Positions 54,212-62,860 of a stretch of 64,000 bases of DNA are shown here, piece by piece; positions within the stretch are counted from its first letter, which is position 1, and every line of letters starts with the position of its first letter. A model generated the notes under the pieces. The model had not been told where the DNA came from and ran no database searches. It saw nothing but the letters and a program-made list of their open reading frames with translations. The position numbers and the translations under genes are program-made. Source of the stretch: Oceanospirillaceae bacterium (GTDB lineage: Bacteria; Pseudomonadota; Gammaproteobacteria; Pseudomonadales; Balneatricaceae); the NCBI GenBank assembly GCA_013215375.1, contig JABSRB010000002.1:62001-126000 (forward strand). Direction: 5' to 3'.

Positions 54212-54421
54212 CTAAAAGCCTATATCGTTAAGAATAGAGCTATCGATATGCCCTTCTGCGATTTCGCGAAGTGCGATGACAGTTTCCTTGTCATTTTCAG
54301 CATCTACTAAGGGTTCTTTACCGCCAGTGGCTAGCTGACGCGCACGCTTAGCTGCAACCATCACTAGTTCAAAACGGTTCTCTACATTTTCTAAGCAATC
54401 TTCAACTGTTACACGAGCCAT
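54212..54421 (-). CDS. rpoZ: RNA polymerase omega subunit
   Basis: The ATG at 54421 (MARVTVEDC) has a GAGG ribosome site. An in-frame start four codons earlier was rejected. The 69-residue omega subunit has the family motifs [18 protein letters not shown] and [15 protein letters not shown]. It stabilises the polymerase and is part of the site at which ppGpp acts, matching its position next to spoT. Confidence 0.96.
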   Translation of the reverse strand: MARVTVEDCLENVENRFELVMVAAKRARQLATGGKEPLVDAENDKETVIALREIAEGHIDSSILNDIGF

Positions 54422-54503
54422 GGTAAACCTCAATTTTAATATTTAGCATCACGGATGCACAAACGGACGCAGGATAATACAGAAATATAGCTTAAGTTTC
54501 AAT

Positions 54504-55507
<1,004 letters not shown>

Positions 55508-57601
55508 ATGTCTGACTTATCCAAATACAGAAACATTGGTATCTTCGCCCACGTTGACGCGGGTAAAACTACCACCACAGAACGTATCCTGAAACTAACT
55601 GGCCAAATCCACAAGACAGGTGAGGTTCACGATGGTGAGTCAACTACCGACTTTATGGAACAGGAAGCTGAGCGCGGAATAACTATCCAATCAGCTGCTG
55701 TAACTTGTTTCTGGAAAGATCACCGCTTCAACGTTATCGATACTCCTGGTCACGTTGACTTCACTGTTGAAGTATACCGTTCACTTAAAGTGTTAGACGG
55801 TGGTATTGGTGTTTTCTGTGGATCTGGTGGTGTTGAGCCACAATCAGAAACTAACTGGCGCTACGCTAACGAATCTGAAGTTGCTCGTATCATCTTCGTT
55901 AACAAATTAGACCGTATCGGTGCTGACTTCCTTCGCGTTGTTAAGCAGACTGAAGACGTTCTAGCAGCCAACCCAATAGTCATGGTTCTGCCGATCGGCA
56001 TCGAAGATGATTTCATTGGTGTTGTTGACTTGCTAACGCGCAAAGCACACATCTGGGATGACTCTGGTCTTCCTGAGAACTTCGAAATTTCTGATGTTCC
56101 TGCGGACATGGTTGATCTGGTTGAAGAGTGGCGCGAAAAGCTCATCGAGACTGCTGTTGAGCAAGACGATGACATCATGGAAGCGTACATGGAAGGCGAA
56201 GAGCCTTCTATAGAAGACATTAAGATGTGTATCCGTAAAGGCACACGTACTATGGACTTCTTCCCAACTTACTGTGGTTCTGCTTTCAAGAACAAAGGCG
56301 TTCAATTAATTCTTGATGCTGTTGTTGATTACCTACCGAGCCCAGATGAAGTTGATCCACAGCCGCTAACAGATGAAGAAGGCGAGCCTACTGGTAAATT
56401 TGCCATCGTTTCTACTACAGAATCATTTAAAGCACTTGCTTTCAAAATCTCTGATGACCGTTTTGGTGCACTGACTTTCGTTCGTATCTACTCAGGTACA
56501 CTGAAGAAAGGCGACACCATCATGAACGCTGCTACAGGTAAAACTGAGCGTATCGGCCGCATGTGTGAAATGCAGGCAGATGAGCGTAAAGAGCTAGCAT
56601 CAGCTCAAGCTGGTGACATCATCGCGATCGTTGGCATGAAAACTAACGTACAAACAGGTCACACACTTTGTGATCCTAAAGATCCTATCATTCTTGAAGC
56701 AATGGTTTTCCCAGTACCAGTAATCTCTATCTCTGTGACACCTAAAGATAAAGGTTCAACTGAGAAGATGGGTATTGCTATCGGTAAAATGGTTGCAGAA
56801 GATCCGACCTTTAAAGTTGAAACCGACCAAGATTCTGGCGAGACAATCCTCTCTGGTATGGGCGAGCTTCACTTAGATATCAAGGTTGATATCCTTAAGC
56901 GTACTTACGGTGTTGAACTTGAAGTAGGTCAGCCACAGGTTGCTTACCGCGAGACTATCACTGCTGAAATCGACGATTCTTACACACACAAGAAGCAGTC
57001 TGGTGGTTCAGGTCAATACGGTAAAATCGACTACAAAATCAAGCCGGGCGAGCCTGGATCTGGTTTCGTATTCACTTCATCTGTTGTCGGTGGTAACGTT
57101 CCTAAGGAATTCTTCCCTGCAATCGAGAAGGGCTTCCAGAGCATGATGGAGACAGGCACACTTGCTGGATTCCCTGTTCTTGACGTTGAAATCGAAGTAT
57201 ACGACGGTGGATTCCACGCAGTTGACTCCTCTGCAATTGCTTTCGAAATCGCGGCTAAAGGCGCTTTCCGTCAGTCAATTCCAAAGGCTGCTCCACAGTT
57301 GATCGAGCCTATCATGGCTGTTGACGTGTTCACTCCAGATGATCACGTTGGTGATGTTATCGGTGACCTTAACCGTCGTCGCGGCATGATCAAGGATCAG
57401 GAAGCAGGTGTTACTGGTGTTCGCATCAAGGCAGACGTTCCTCTTTCAGAAATGTTTGGCTACATCGGAAGCTTGCGTACTATGACTTCTGGCCGCGGCC
57501 AGTTCTCAATGGAATTCGCACACTACTTGCCTTGCCCTAATTCAGTTGCTGAGAAAGTAATTGCAGACGAAAAGGCAGCCAAAGCAGCTAAAAGCAAGTA
57601 A
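55508..57601 (+). CDS. fusA2: Translation elongation factor G, FusA2 type
   Basis: This 697-residue GTPase has G1 [14 protein letters not shown] (about 14-27), G3 DTPGHVDFT and G4 [10 protein letters not shown]. Domains II-V follow and the C-terminus is Lys/Ala-rich. It is not linked to rpsL/rpsG/tuf and matches the second EF-G found in Vibrio, Shewanella and Pseudomonas. The coding sequence uses a very narrow codon set (GTT, GGT, AAC, CGT) compared with its neighbours, a sign of strong expression. The 3' end is duplicated downstream. Confidence 0.95.
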   Translation: MSDLSKYRNIGIFAHVDAGKTTTTERILKLTGQIHKTGEVHDGESTTDFMEQEAERGITIQSAAVTCFWKDHRFNVIDTPGHVDFTVEVYRSLKVLDGGIGVFCGSGGVEPQSETNWRYANESEVARIIFVNKLDRIGADFLRVVKQTEDVLAANPIVMVLPIGIEDDFIGVVDLLTRKAHIWDDSGLPENFEISDVPADMVDLVEEWREKLIETAVEQDDDIMEAYMEGEEPSIEDIKMCIRKGTRTMDFFPTYCGSAFKNKGVQLILDAVVDYLPSPDEVDPQPLTDEEGEPTGKFAIVSTTESFKALAFKISDDRFGALTFVRIYSGTLKKGDTIMNAATGKTERIGRMCEMQADERKELASAQAGDIIAIVGMKTNVQTGHTLCDPKDPIILEAMVFPVPVISISVTPKDKGSTEKMGIAIGKMVAEDPTFKVETDQDSGETILSGMGELHLDIKVDILKRTYGVELEVGQPQVAYRETITAEIDDSYTHKKQSGGSGQYGKIDYKIKPGEPGSGFVFTSSVVGGNVPKEFFPAIEKGFQSMMETGTLAGFPVLDVEIEVYDGGFHAVDSSAIAFEIAAKGAFRQSIPKAAPQLIEPIMAVDVFTPDDHVGDVIGDLNRRRGMIKDQEAGVTGVRIKADVPLSEMFGYIGSLRTMTSGRGQFSMEFAHYLPCPNSVAEKVIADEKAAKAAKSK

Positions 57602-57625
57602 TATTGTTTTAGTCTAGCTTTAAAC

Positions 57626-57658
57626 AAAAAGCCGCTGGTGAAAACTAGCGGCTTTTTT
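57626..57658 (+). terminator. fusA2 terminator
   Basis: AAAAAGCCGCT (57626-57636) pairs with AGCGGCTTTTT (57647-57657) and is followed by a T-run. Confidence 0.9.
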
Positions 57659-57734
57659 GTGCCTAAAATTTGAAGTTCTGCGCACCTCAGCGCACTTCAA
57701 TACAAAACTTGCCTTGTCGCTATCCATAAATCGG

Positions 57735-57794
57735 CAGTTGCTGAGAAAGTAATTGCAGACGAAAAGGCAGCCAAAGCAGCTAAAAGCAAGTAAT
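57735..57794 (+). pseudogene. Duplicated 3' end of fusA2, copy 2
   Basis: These 60 bases are identical to 57543-57602, the last 19 codons plus stop of fusA2. There is no start codon or upstream gene, so it is a non-coding duplicate. A hairpin AAACCGCTAA/TTAGCGGTTT (57815-57840) with a T-run follows it, analogous to the fusA2 terminator. Confidence 0.95.
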
Positions 57795-57814
57795 TGTTAA
57801 GCTAAGCTTTATAG

Positions 57815-57844
57815 AAACCGCTAATGAAAGTTAGCGGTTTTTTT
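57815..57844 (+). terminator. Second terminator behind the duplicated fusA2 tail
   Basis: AAACCGCTAA (57815-57824) pairs with TTAGCGGTTT (57831-57840), followed by TTTT. Confidence 0.85.
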
Positions 57845-57930
57845 ATGTACAGGATGTACGGTATAGCGCGGTGGCATGGATGCCAAAGAGCGCATGTGCC
57901 TGAAATATGAGGATTGGGATACTGCTAGGC

Positions 57931-58019
57931 AAAACCTGCCTTGTCACTATCCATAAATCGGCAGTTGCTGAAAAACAATTGAAGCAGAAAGAGCATGTAT
58001 AGCTACTAATAAGTAATGA
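57931..58019 (+). repeat. Third, degenerate unit of the fusA2 tail duplication
   Basis: The leader segment at 57931-57970 matches 57704-57743 with 38 of 40 bases. After CAGTTGCTGA the sequence decays (GAAGCAGAAAGAGCATG) and ends in TAATAAGTAATGA. The three units make the 57602-58030 gap a tandem duplication of about 190-230 bases each. Confidence 0.8.
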
Positions 58020-58030
58020 CTTTATTAAGC

Positions 58031-58387
58031 TTAAGCTTTGATCGTTGCCTGCATTTTCTTAGATAAGCTTGAGAGTGCTTTCTCATAAGACCAAGTTACC
58101 AGCTCTTTTAAGTAGCGCTCATCGATACTGCCCACATTAACAATCGTCACCCAGTGAAAGCGATGCATGTACTTCGCAGGTTTTATACCCGGCTGATCCG
58201 TTAATTCCAAAAACCTATCCGAGTATGTACGAATACTGAAACGCCACTGCTCTGGCTCGCTGGTTTTAAAATAGGCGAACTTTTTTCCTTGGATTTTATG
58301 AGTTAATACGTTTGCAGCATTGTCTGACTCATGTGCAACGACACCTGGGAATGAATGGCAAAACGCTTGCAGTAATTGGGTATCCAT
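58031..58387 (-). CDS. MmcQ/YjbR family protein
   Basis: This 118-residue protein has the YjbR/MmcQ pattern (VLTHKIQGKKFAYFKTSEPE, KPAKYMHRFHWVTIVN and a C-terminal YLKELVTWSYEKAL). The family has a CyaY-like fold with possible DNA binding. Its role is not established. It lies between the fusA2 duplication and a MITE-like element. Confidence 0.85.
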   Translation of the reverse strand: MDTQLLQAFCHSFPGVVAHESDNAANVLTHKIQGKKFAYFKTSEPEQWRFSIRTYSDRFLELTDQPGIKPAKYMHRFHWVTIVNVGSIDERYLKELVTWSYEKALSSLSKKMQATIKA

Positions 58388-58439
58388 TAATATTTGTTAA
58401 AATCCCCACATCAATTGAGGCCAGTGATCCCGGCCCCTC

Positions 58440-58609
58440 CTAGCCCGGATATTGCGTGCAATACCGTGATGATAGCGCCGCTAATTGTTTTTACAGGCTT
58501 TTTTTCGATTGAGCACCATACTGGTGTGTCCGGTCGATTGAGAAAGAAAAGTCTGTAAAATCAAGAAGCAAGCTAGAACACGAGCTGTTGCATGCAATAT
58601 TCGGGCTAG
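58440..58609. mobile_element. MITE-like inverted-repeat element, ~170 bases
   Basis: The outer 22-base arms (58440-58461 and 58588-58609) differ at 2 positions and begin CTAGCCCG. Within them TTTTACAG (58489-58496) and CTGTAAAA (58553-58560) also pair. The centre has CACCATACTGGTG. There is no gene in the element. The nested inverted repeats and short length suggest a non-autonomous transposon or repeat. No matching transposase is seen in the window. Confidence 0.6.
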
Positions 58610-58683
58610 TTACTGTGTTAATAAAAATCCCCTGGCGAGAAACCAAACCCTTGCTGACCTAGGCTCCGCCTAATTCATCTCTA

Positions 58684-59196
58684 TCAAATTGATTCGAGGT
58701 AATTGCGCAATTGCTCCATACCAGCACCCCAACCTTTAGCGTGATCAGCTCTGCTTGCCTCAAAGGCAGCAAGCTCTGCTGTACTGGGATCGCGAGGCTC
58801 CCACAGAAAGGTTAGCTTTGTCGTATCATCAGACAACTCTTCAAACAGCAGTGTGGCCAACATATCTTTTGGCCAGTCAGGCATGTGCGGCATAGGGACA
58901 ATATCGCCAGCTTCGTTGGAGAAGTATTGTAAAAAAACCAATTTTTCTGGTGAGGTAACCTCTTCGTACTTGGTAAAAAGCCACATTTGATGTCCATTGG
59001 GCATGGTGACTTTATGTAGTGAAGAGCCGCCATTACTGATATCCGCCGACACAAATTCGCAACGGCAACCAGGCATAGGAAACATCCAATTATTCAGATG
59101 TTTAACTTTAGTCCAGGCATCAAATACCAATTGTCGAGGTGCGTTAAATTCACGGGTAATTTCTGAAGGGGTAATTGTGTCAGTGCTCACTGTCAT
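58684..59196 (-). CDS. SRPBCC/AHSA1 domain protein
   Basis: This 170-residue protein of the START/AHSA1 fold has IEFNAPRQLVFDAWT-type start (EFNAPRQLVFDAWTKVKHLN), a central FLWEPRDPSTAELAAF segment and a C-terminal WGAGMEQLRNYLES. Such proteins bind hydrophobic ligands and are frequently encoded next to an ArsR-type regulator. Here the regulator gene overlaps by 17 bases upstream. Confidence 0.9.
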   Translation of the reverse strand: MTVSTDTITPSEITREFNAPRQLVFDAWTKVKHLNNWMFPMPGCRCEFVSADISNGGSSLHKVTMPNGHQMWLFTKYEEVTSPEKLVFLQYFSNEAGDIVPMPHMPDWPKDMLATLLFEELSDDTTKLTFLWEPRDPSTAELAAFEASRADHAKGWGAGMEQLRNYLESI

Positions 59197-59527
59197 CTCC
59201 TTTGACTTGAATTTGGCTCAAATAGCTATCTAATTGATCCATGCTACTGCCCCAGTATTTTTCAAACTGGTGCATCCACTCTTGAATAGGCCGTAATTGA
59301 TCTGCTTGTACGCTGTAGTATCGATAGCGACCGTCTTTACGCTCAGAAACAATACTCACCTGCTTTAACACACTTAGATGTTTAGACACCATCGGTTGCG
59401 GCCATTGCATTGCAACCGCTAACTCGTTCACCGTCATTTCTTTAAGCACTAGTTGCTCAATGAGCACTCGCCGCTTGGGCTCGCCAATAGCGCTGAATAC
59501 ATCGTGGGTGGTTTTGATTCTAGACAT
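59180..59527 (-). CDS. ArsR family regulator
   Basis: This 115-residue winged helix protein has the ArsR pattern (RRVLIEQLVLKEMTVNELAV, QPMVSKHLSVLKQVSIVSER and YSVQADQLRPIQEW). It lacks the arsenic-binding cysteines, so it is of the SdpR/YgaV-like type paired with SRPBCC proteins. The start is at MSRIKTTHDV. The 17-base overlap with the SRPBCC gene suggests coupled expression. Confidence 0.92.
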   Translation of the reverse strand: MSRIKTTHDVFSAIGEPKRRVLIEQLVLKEMTVNELAVAMQWPQPMVSKHLSVLKQVSIVSERKDGRYRYYSVQADQLRPIQEWMHQFEKYWGSSMDQLDSYLSQIQVKGDDSEH

Positions 59528-59571
59528 TGAATTAATATATACCGATATAGGAATATGTCAAGATAAAACGT

Positions 59572-59961
59572 TCAAAGATTAACCTGATAACCTAATTCCA
59601 GTTCATTGGCAGGCACGCCTCGAATGCCCCAATTTTCTTTAGGGGTTTCAAAAATAGTGATCTCGATATTTTGTGCACAGATCCCGCTTGCACTAAAAAC
59701 CTCAGCGTAAAGGCTCATGATAAGGGCCTTCTTCGCTTGCTTAGAGCGCCCTTCAAACATAGATATCTCAATAATTATATATTCTTCAGATCTATCAGAT
59801 GGGTAATAAAACTCATCGGGGGCCAACGAGATAAAGCGCTGAAATTTCTTTTCAACAGGATAGGCTAAAGCCTGAACAATGGCTTTGTGTATGCCGTCAG
59901 AAATCATTACTTTATTCCTAGCTAGATTTGATTTTAATCCATAAATTTTTACTTGCGCCAT
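59572..59961 (-). CDS. Tautomerase family protein
   Basis: This 129-residue protein resembles the 4-oxalocrotonate tautomerase/MIF fold in two-repeat form (AQVKIYGLKSNLARNKVMIS, EEYIIIEISMFEGRSKQAKK and the late EITIFETPKENWGIRG). No Pro-1 is present. The N-terminal MAQVKI puts Ala after Met, so classical tautomerase catalysis would need a different residue. Function unknown. Confidence 0.8.
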   Translation of the reverse strand: MAQVKIYGLKSNLARNKVMISDGIHKAIVQALAYPVEKKFQRFISLAPDEFYYPSDRSEEYIIIEISMFEGRSKQAKKALIMSLYAEVFSASGICAQNIEITIFETPKENWGIRGVPANELELGYQVNL

Positions 59962-60021
59962 CGCTAATCCTTTGCCGTTACTTAAGGGAGAATAGAGACG
60001 CTGCGATCTAAGCGAGCGTCT

Positions 60022-60328
60022 TTAAATTTTGATATTGCCAATATTAATCCAGATCTGACAGACAATAATCAGCAGCACTACCAGCGACCAGCCTGCGTAC
60101 TGCAATTTTTTCCGATCAAGTTTACCGATTTTTTCCAGCTTGAAGCCGTACAAGACCAGACCTCCAACCAATGCCTGCAATCCCAATACCCCCGCGGCAA
60201 CAAACAACGAGCCAGTACGCGGTGCAAAACCTAAAGCCAGCGCGATCGACCCTACAACACCAAACAAAACCAAACAAAACCAATAACTTACTAAATATTT
60301 TTAAATAATTTAACACTGTGATTCTCAA
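60022..60328 (-). pseudogene. Small membrane protein gene split by a 10-base duplication
   Basis: The main frame (60022-60273) codes for an ~83-residue protein with two or three hydrophobic segments but starts only at a TTG with no ribosome site. In another frame, from 60328, LNYLKIFSKLLVLFG precedes the repeat GGTTTTGTTT-GGTTTTGTTT (about 60261-60280 on the opposite strand). Removing one 10-base copy joins both frames into a ~100-residue membrane protein. This looks like a frameshift by tandem duplication. The family is not recognised. Confidence 0.6.
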
Positions 60329-60357
60329 TTAGTTAACTATTTATAGCGCTCTTTTTG

Positions 60358-60690
60358 TTAACGGCTCCCCGGGGCAAACATTATAATTGCCATACCCAAT
60401 AGCGCGACACTCCCACCCACTAAATCCCACAACGTCGGTCGCACTCCATCCACGCTCCACAACCATAAAATCGCCATACAAACATAGACACCTCCATAGG
60501 CTGCATAAGTTCTACCCGCGGCGCTGGGATGAAGTGTCAGCAACCAGACAAATAACGTCAAACTTAAAACCGCCGGCAACAGTAACCAAATAGACTTTGC
60601 CTCTCTCAACCAAAGATAAGGCAAATAACATCCAACTATTTCAGCCAGCGCGGTTAAGGCAAACAACGCCACTGTTTTGAATTCAGGCAC
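60358..60690 (-). CDS. YnfA family (UPF0060) membrane protein
   Basis: This 110-residue protein has four membrane helices and the YnfA signature ([39 protein letters not shown]). YnfA is an SMR-superfamily relative with reported involvement in drug resistance. It is followed closely by the frameshifted small gene and preceded by a VOC-domain gene on the same strand. Confidence 0.92.
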   Translation of the reverse strand: MPEFKTVALFALTALAEIVGCYLPYLWLREAKSIWLLLPAVLSLTLFVWLLTLHPSAAGRTYAAYGGVYVCMAILWLWSVDGVRPTLWDLVGGSVALLGMAIIMFAPGSR

Positions 60691-60727
60691 TTAACAAACC
60701 CTTTTATACAGGATGTGCTTACTGCAA

Positions 60728-61099
60728 TCACACATGTTGATCTACCAATATTGAGTTACCATCAGGATCAGTAAGCGTAAAGTGTGCGGGTCCAGCGTCG
60801 CTCTCAATTGACTCGCTGGTAATATTTATTCCCTTTAATTTGAAGTTTTTATGCAGCTCTCGCACGTCAGTGAATGAACCCAGGGCTTGGCATTTGTTAC
60901 CCCACCCAGGATTAAAGGTAAGAATATTGCCCTCGAACATGCCCTGAAACAAGCCAATAGTAGTATCTGCGTTTCTCATCACTAACCAATTTTGTGCTTG
61001 GTCGCCACCTGTTACGGTAAAACCTAACAACTCGTAAAATGCTTTAGATTGCTGGATATCTTTTACGTCAAGACTGATTGAAAATGCACCTAGTTCCAT
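60728..61099 (-). CDS. VOC (glyoxalase/bleomycin resistance) superfamily protein
   Basis: The ATG at 61099 (MELGAFSISLDVKDIQQSKAF) has an AAGGAG site 7 bases upstream. The ~123-residue single VOC domain contains FYELLGFTVTGGD and the late HFTLTDPDGNSILVDQH. Members can be dioxygenases, isomerases or resistance proteins. Function not determined. It ends just before the YnfA gene start. Confidence 0.9.
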   Translation of the reverse strand: MELGAFSISLDVKDIQQSKAFYELLGFTVTGGDQAQNWLVMRNADTTIGLFQGMFEGNILTFNPGWGNKCQALGSFTDVRELHKNFKLKGINITSESIESDAGPAHFTLTDPDGNSILVDQHV

Positions 61100-61133
61100 T
61101 ACCATGCTCCTTTTATCGATAAACTGAGGTCTC

Positions 61134-61302
61134 AGTTAGTTCTCATCCAAAAACGGGGTCGTAGCGAGGGAGACCCAATTGCTTGAGATGCACGATACTA
61201 GATGTGGGCGTTTGGTTATTCCAAATAACGACATCTAGTAGTGAGCAGATTGAGCTAGTGGGGCTTTCGCAGTAGACATCTGTTTCTGGATGGGAACTAG
61301 TT
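61134..61302. mobile_element. MITE-like inverted-repeat element, ~170 bases
   Basis: Arms at 61134-61154 and 61282-61302 match as inverted repeats over 17 of 21 bases (core CATCCA). Inside, ACTAGATGT (61197-61205) pairs with ACATCTAGT (61231-61239) and TTTGG with CCAAA to make a strong hairpin. The element fills most of the 61106-61465 gap, which has no gene. It is similar in size to the element at 58440 but differs in sequence. Confidence 0.6.
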
Positions 61303-61477
61303 AATTAATGTATCACCATTTTTTTCATATTGCCCTTAAAACGAGTATACCTCCTTTAATCCACAGGTCCATTTTCAGCAGCGAATCACTGACCGCAGAT
61401 AGGCTTGGCAAAGCGCTGATAATCCTGTAAGTTTTATCACAAAAGTATAAAAAACAAGCAGTATTGTGAGGGACCCA

Positions 61478-62860
61478 ATGCAAGCCCAACAAGTTGATGT
61501 AAAACTCGCCGGTGAACGCGCAGCGCTCTCTATTCTCATTGTGGATGACGAACAGGGAATTTGCGATTTTTTAGAACGCGCCTTAAGCAAACACTACTCT
61601 GTTGTCGATGTGGCTAGCTGTACCGCACAAGCTGAAGCACTGCGCTCTAAACGCCTCTATGATTTATTAATTGTCGATATCAATATGCCGGGGCAATCCG
61701 GTATAGATTGGGTACAAAATTTCGATCACAATATGCCTGGGGTCGAGGTCATATTTATGACCGGTTTTGCCGAGCTTGATAATGCAGTAGCTGCAGTGCG
61801 CTTAGGGGCACAGGACTTTATTCTAAAACCTTTTCGCCTCGAGCAAATGCTCGGTGCGGTGGCGCGATGTTTTGCTAATTTACGTCTATCCAGGGCCAAC
61901 TACGTTTATCAGCAGCGCCTATCACATCAAGATAATAACAGTGCCATGATCGGCGGTTCAGCGGCAATTTTAGCCATTAATGCGCTAATAACACGTGTTG
62001 CCAATACAAGATCCTCAGTGTTGATCGAAGGCGAGACGGGGACAGGTAAAGAACTGGTCGCCTCTGCACTGCACCAACACAGCGCCCGCACAGGCCCCTT
62101 TGTACCGGTTAATTGTGCAGCCATTGCCCCAAACCTAATAGAATCTGAACTCTTTGGTCACGTTAAAGGCGCTTTCACCAATGCTGGAAAAGCGCGTCAA
62201 GGTCTGTTTAGCTACGCCGATGGGGGTACTTTGTTTCTCGATGAAATCAGCGAAATGCCACTGGCACTACAGGGAAAATTACTGCGGGTGTTAGAAGAGT
62301 CAAAAATCAGACCATTAGGTACCGATAGAGAAAAAGCAGTCGATGTACGTATTATCGCCGCCAGCAATAAGTCTCTCGCTGAGCTCGTAGATAAACAGCT
62401 ATTTCGTGCCGATTTGTATTACCGCTTGAACATACTGCCCATTGTTTTACCGCCATTGCGTGATCGCCCAGAAGATATCGCTTTATTATGTGAGCATTTT
62501 TGCCGTCAATTAAGTGCTGAACTAGCCCTACCCAGTAGCCGTTTATCGGCTAATGATTTAATCCACTTACAGGATTATTCCTGGCCTGGTAATGTCCGTG
62601 AATTACGCAACTTGTTAGAGCGCTCAATGTTACTCAATTGTACCCCTGCAGATTTACTGCAACCGCAAGCTACCCAGCAACAAGGTAGCTATCCACTAAA
62701 CTGGCCCCTGAACAAAGTACAACAGCAGCATATTGAACAAGTACTCAGTGCCTGCAGCGGCAATAAAAGCCAAGCGGCAAGACAGCTGGGTATCACCCGT
62801 AAGACCTTAGATCGAAAACGCCACGCAATGACAGACTCTCTTGATCTCAATACGCACTGA
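61478..62860 (+). CDS. Sigma-54-dependent response regulator (NtrC family)
   Basis: The ATG at 61478 has a GAGG site. The ~460-residue protein has a receiver domain (phospho-acceptor Asp67 in LLIVDINMPGQSG) and an AAA+ domain with Walker A GETGTGKE (185-192) and Walker B TLFLDE (251-256). A Fis-type DNA-binding end has SQAARQLGITRKTLDRK. The sigma-54 contact loop is GAFTNA (231-236) where the consensus is GAFTGA. The kinase gene overlaps its end. The target operon is not in the window. Confidence 0.94.
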   Translation: MQAQQVDVKLAGERAALSILIVDDEQGICDFLERALSKHYSVVDVASCTAQAEALRSKRLYDLLIVDINMPGQSGIDWVQNFDHNMPGVEVIFMTGFAELDNAVAAVRLGAQDFILKPFRLEQMLGAVARCFANLRLSRANYVYQQRLSHQDNNSAMIGGSAAILAINALITRVANTRSSVLIEGETGTGKELVASALHQHSARTGPFVPVNCAAIAPNLIESELFGHVKGAFTNAGKARQGLFSYADGGTLFLDEISEMPLALQGKLLRVLEESKIRPLGTDREKAVDVRIIAASNKSLAELVDKQLFRADLYYRLNILPIVLPPLRDRPEDIALLCEHFCRQLSAELALPSSRLSANDLIHLQDYSWPGNVRELRNLLERSMLLNCTPADLLQPQATQQQGSYPLNWPLNKVQQQHIEQVLSACSGNKSQAARQLGITRKTLDRKRHAMTDSLDLNTH

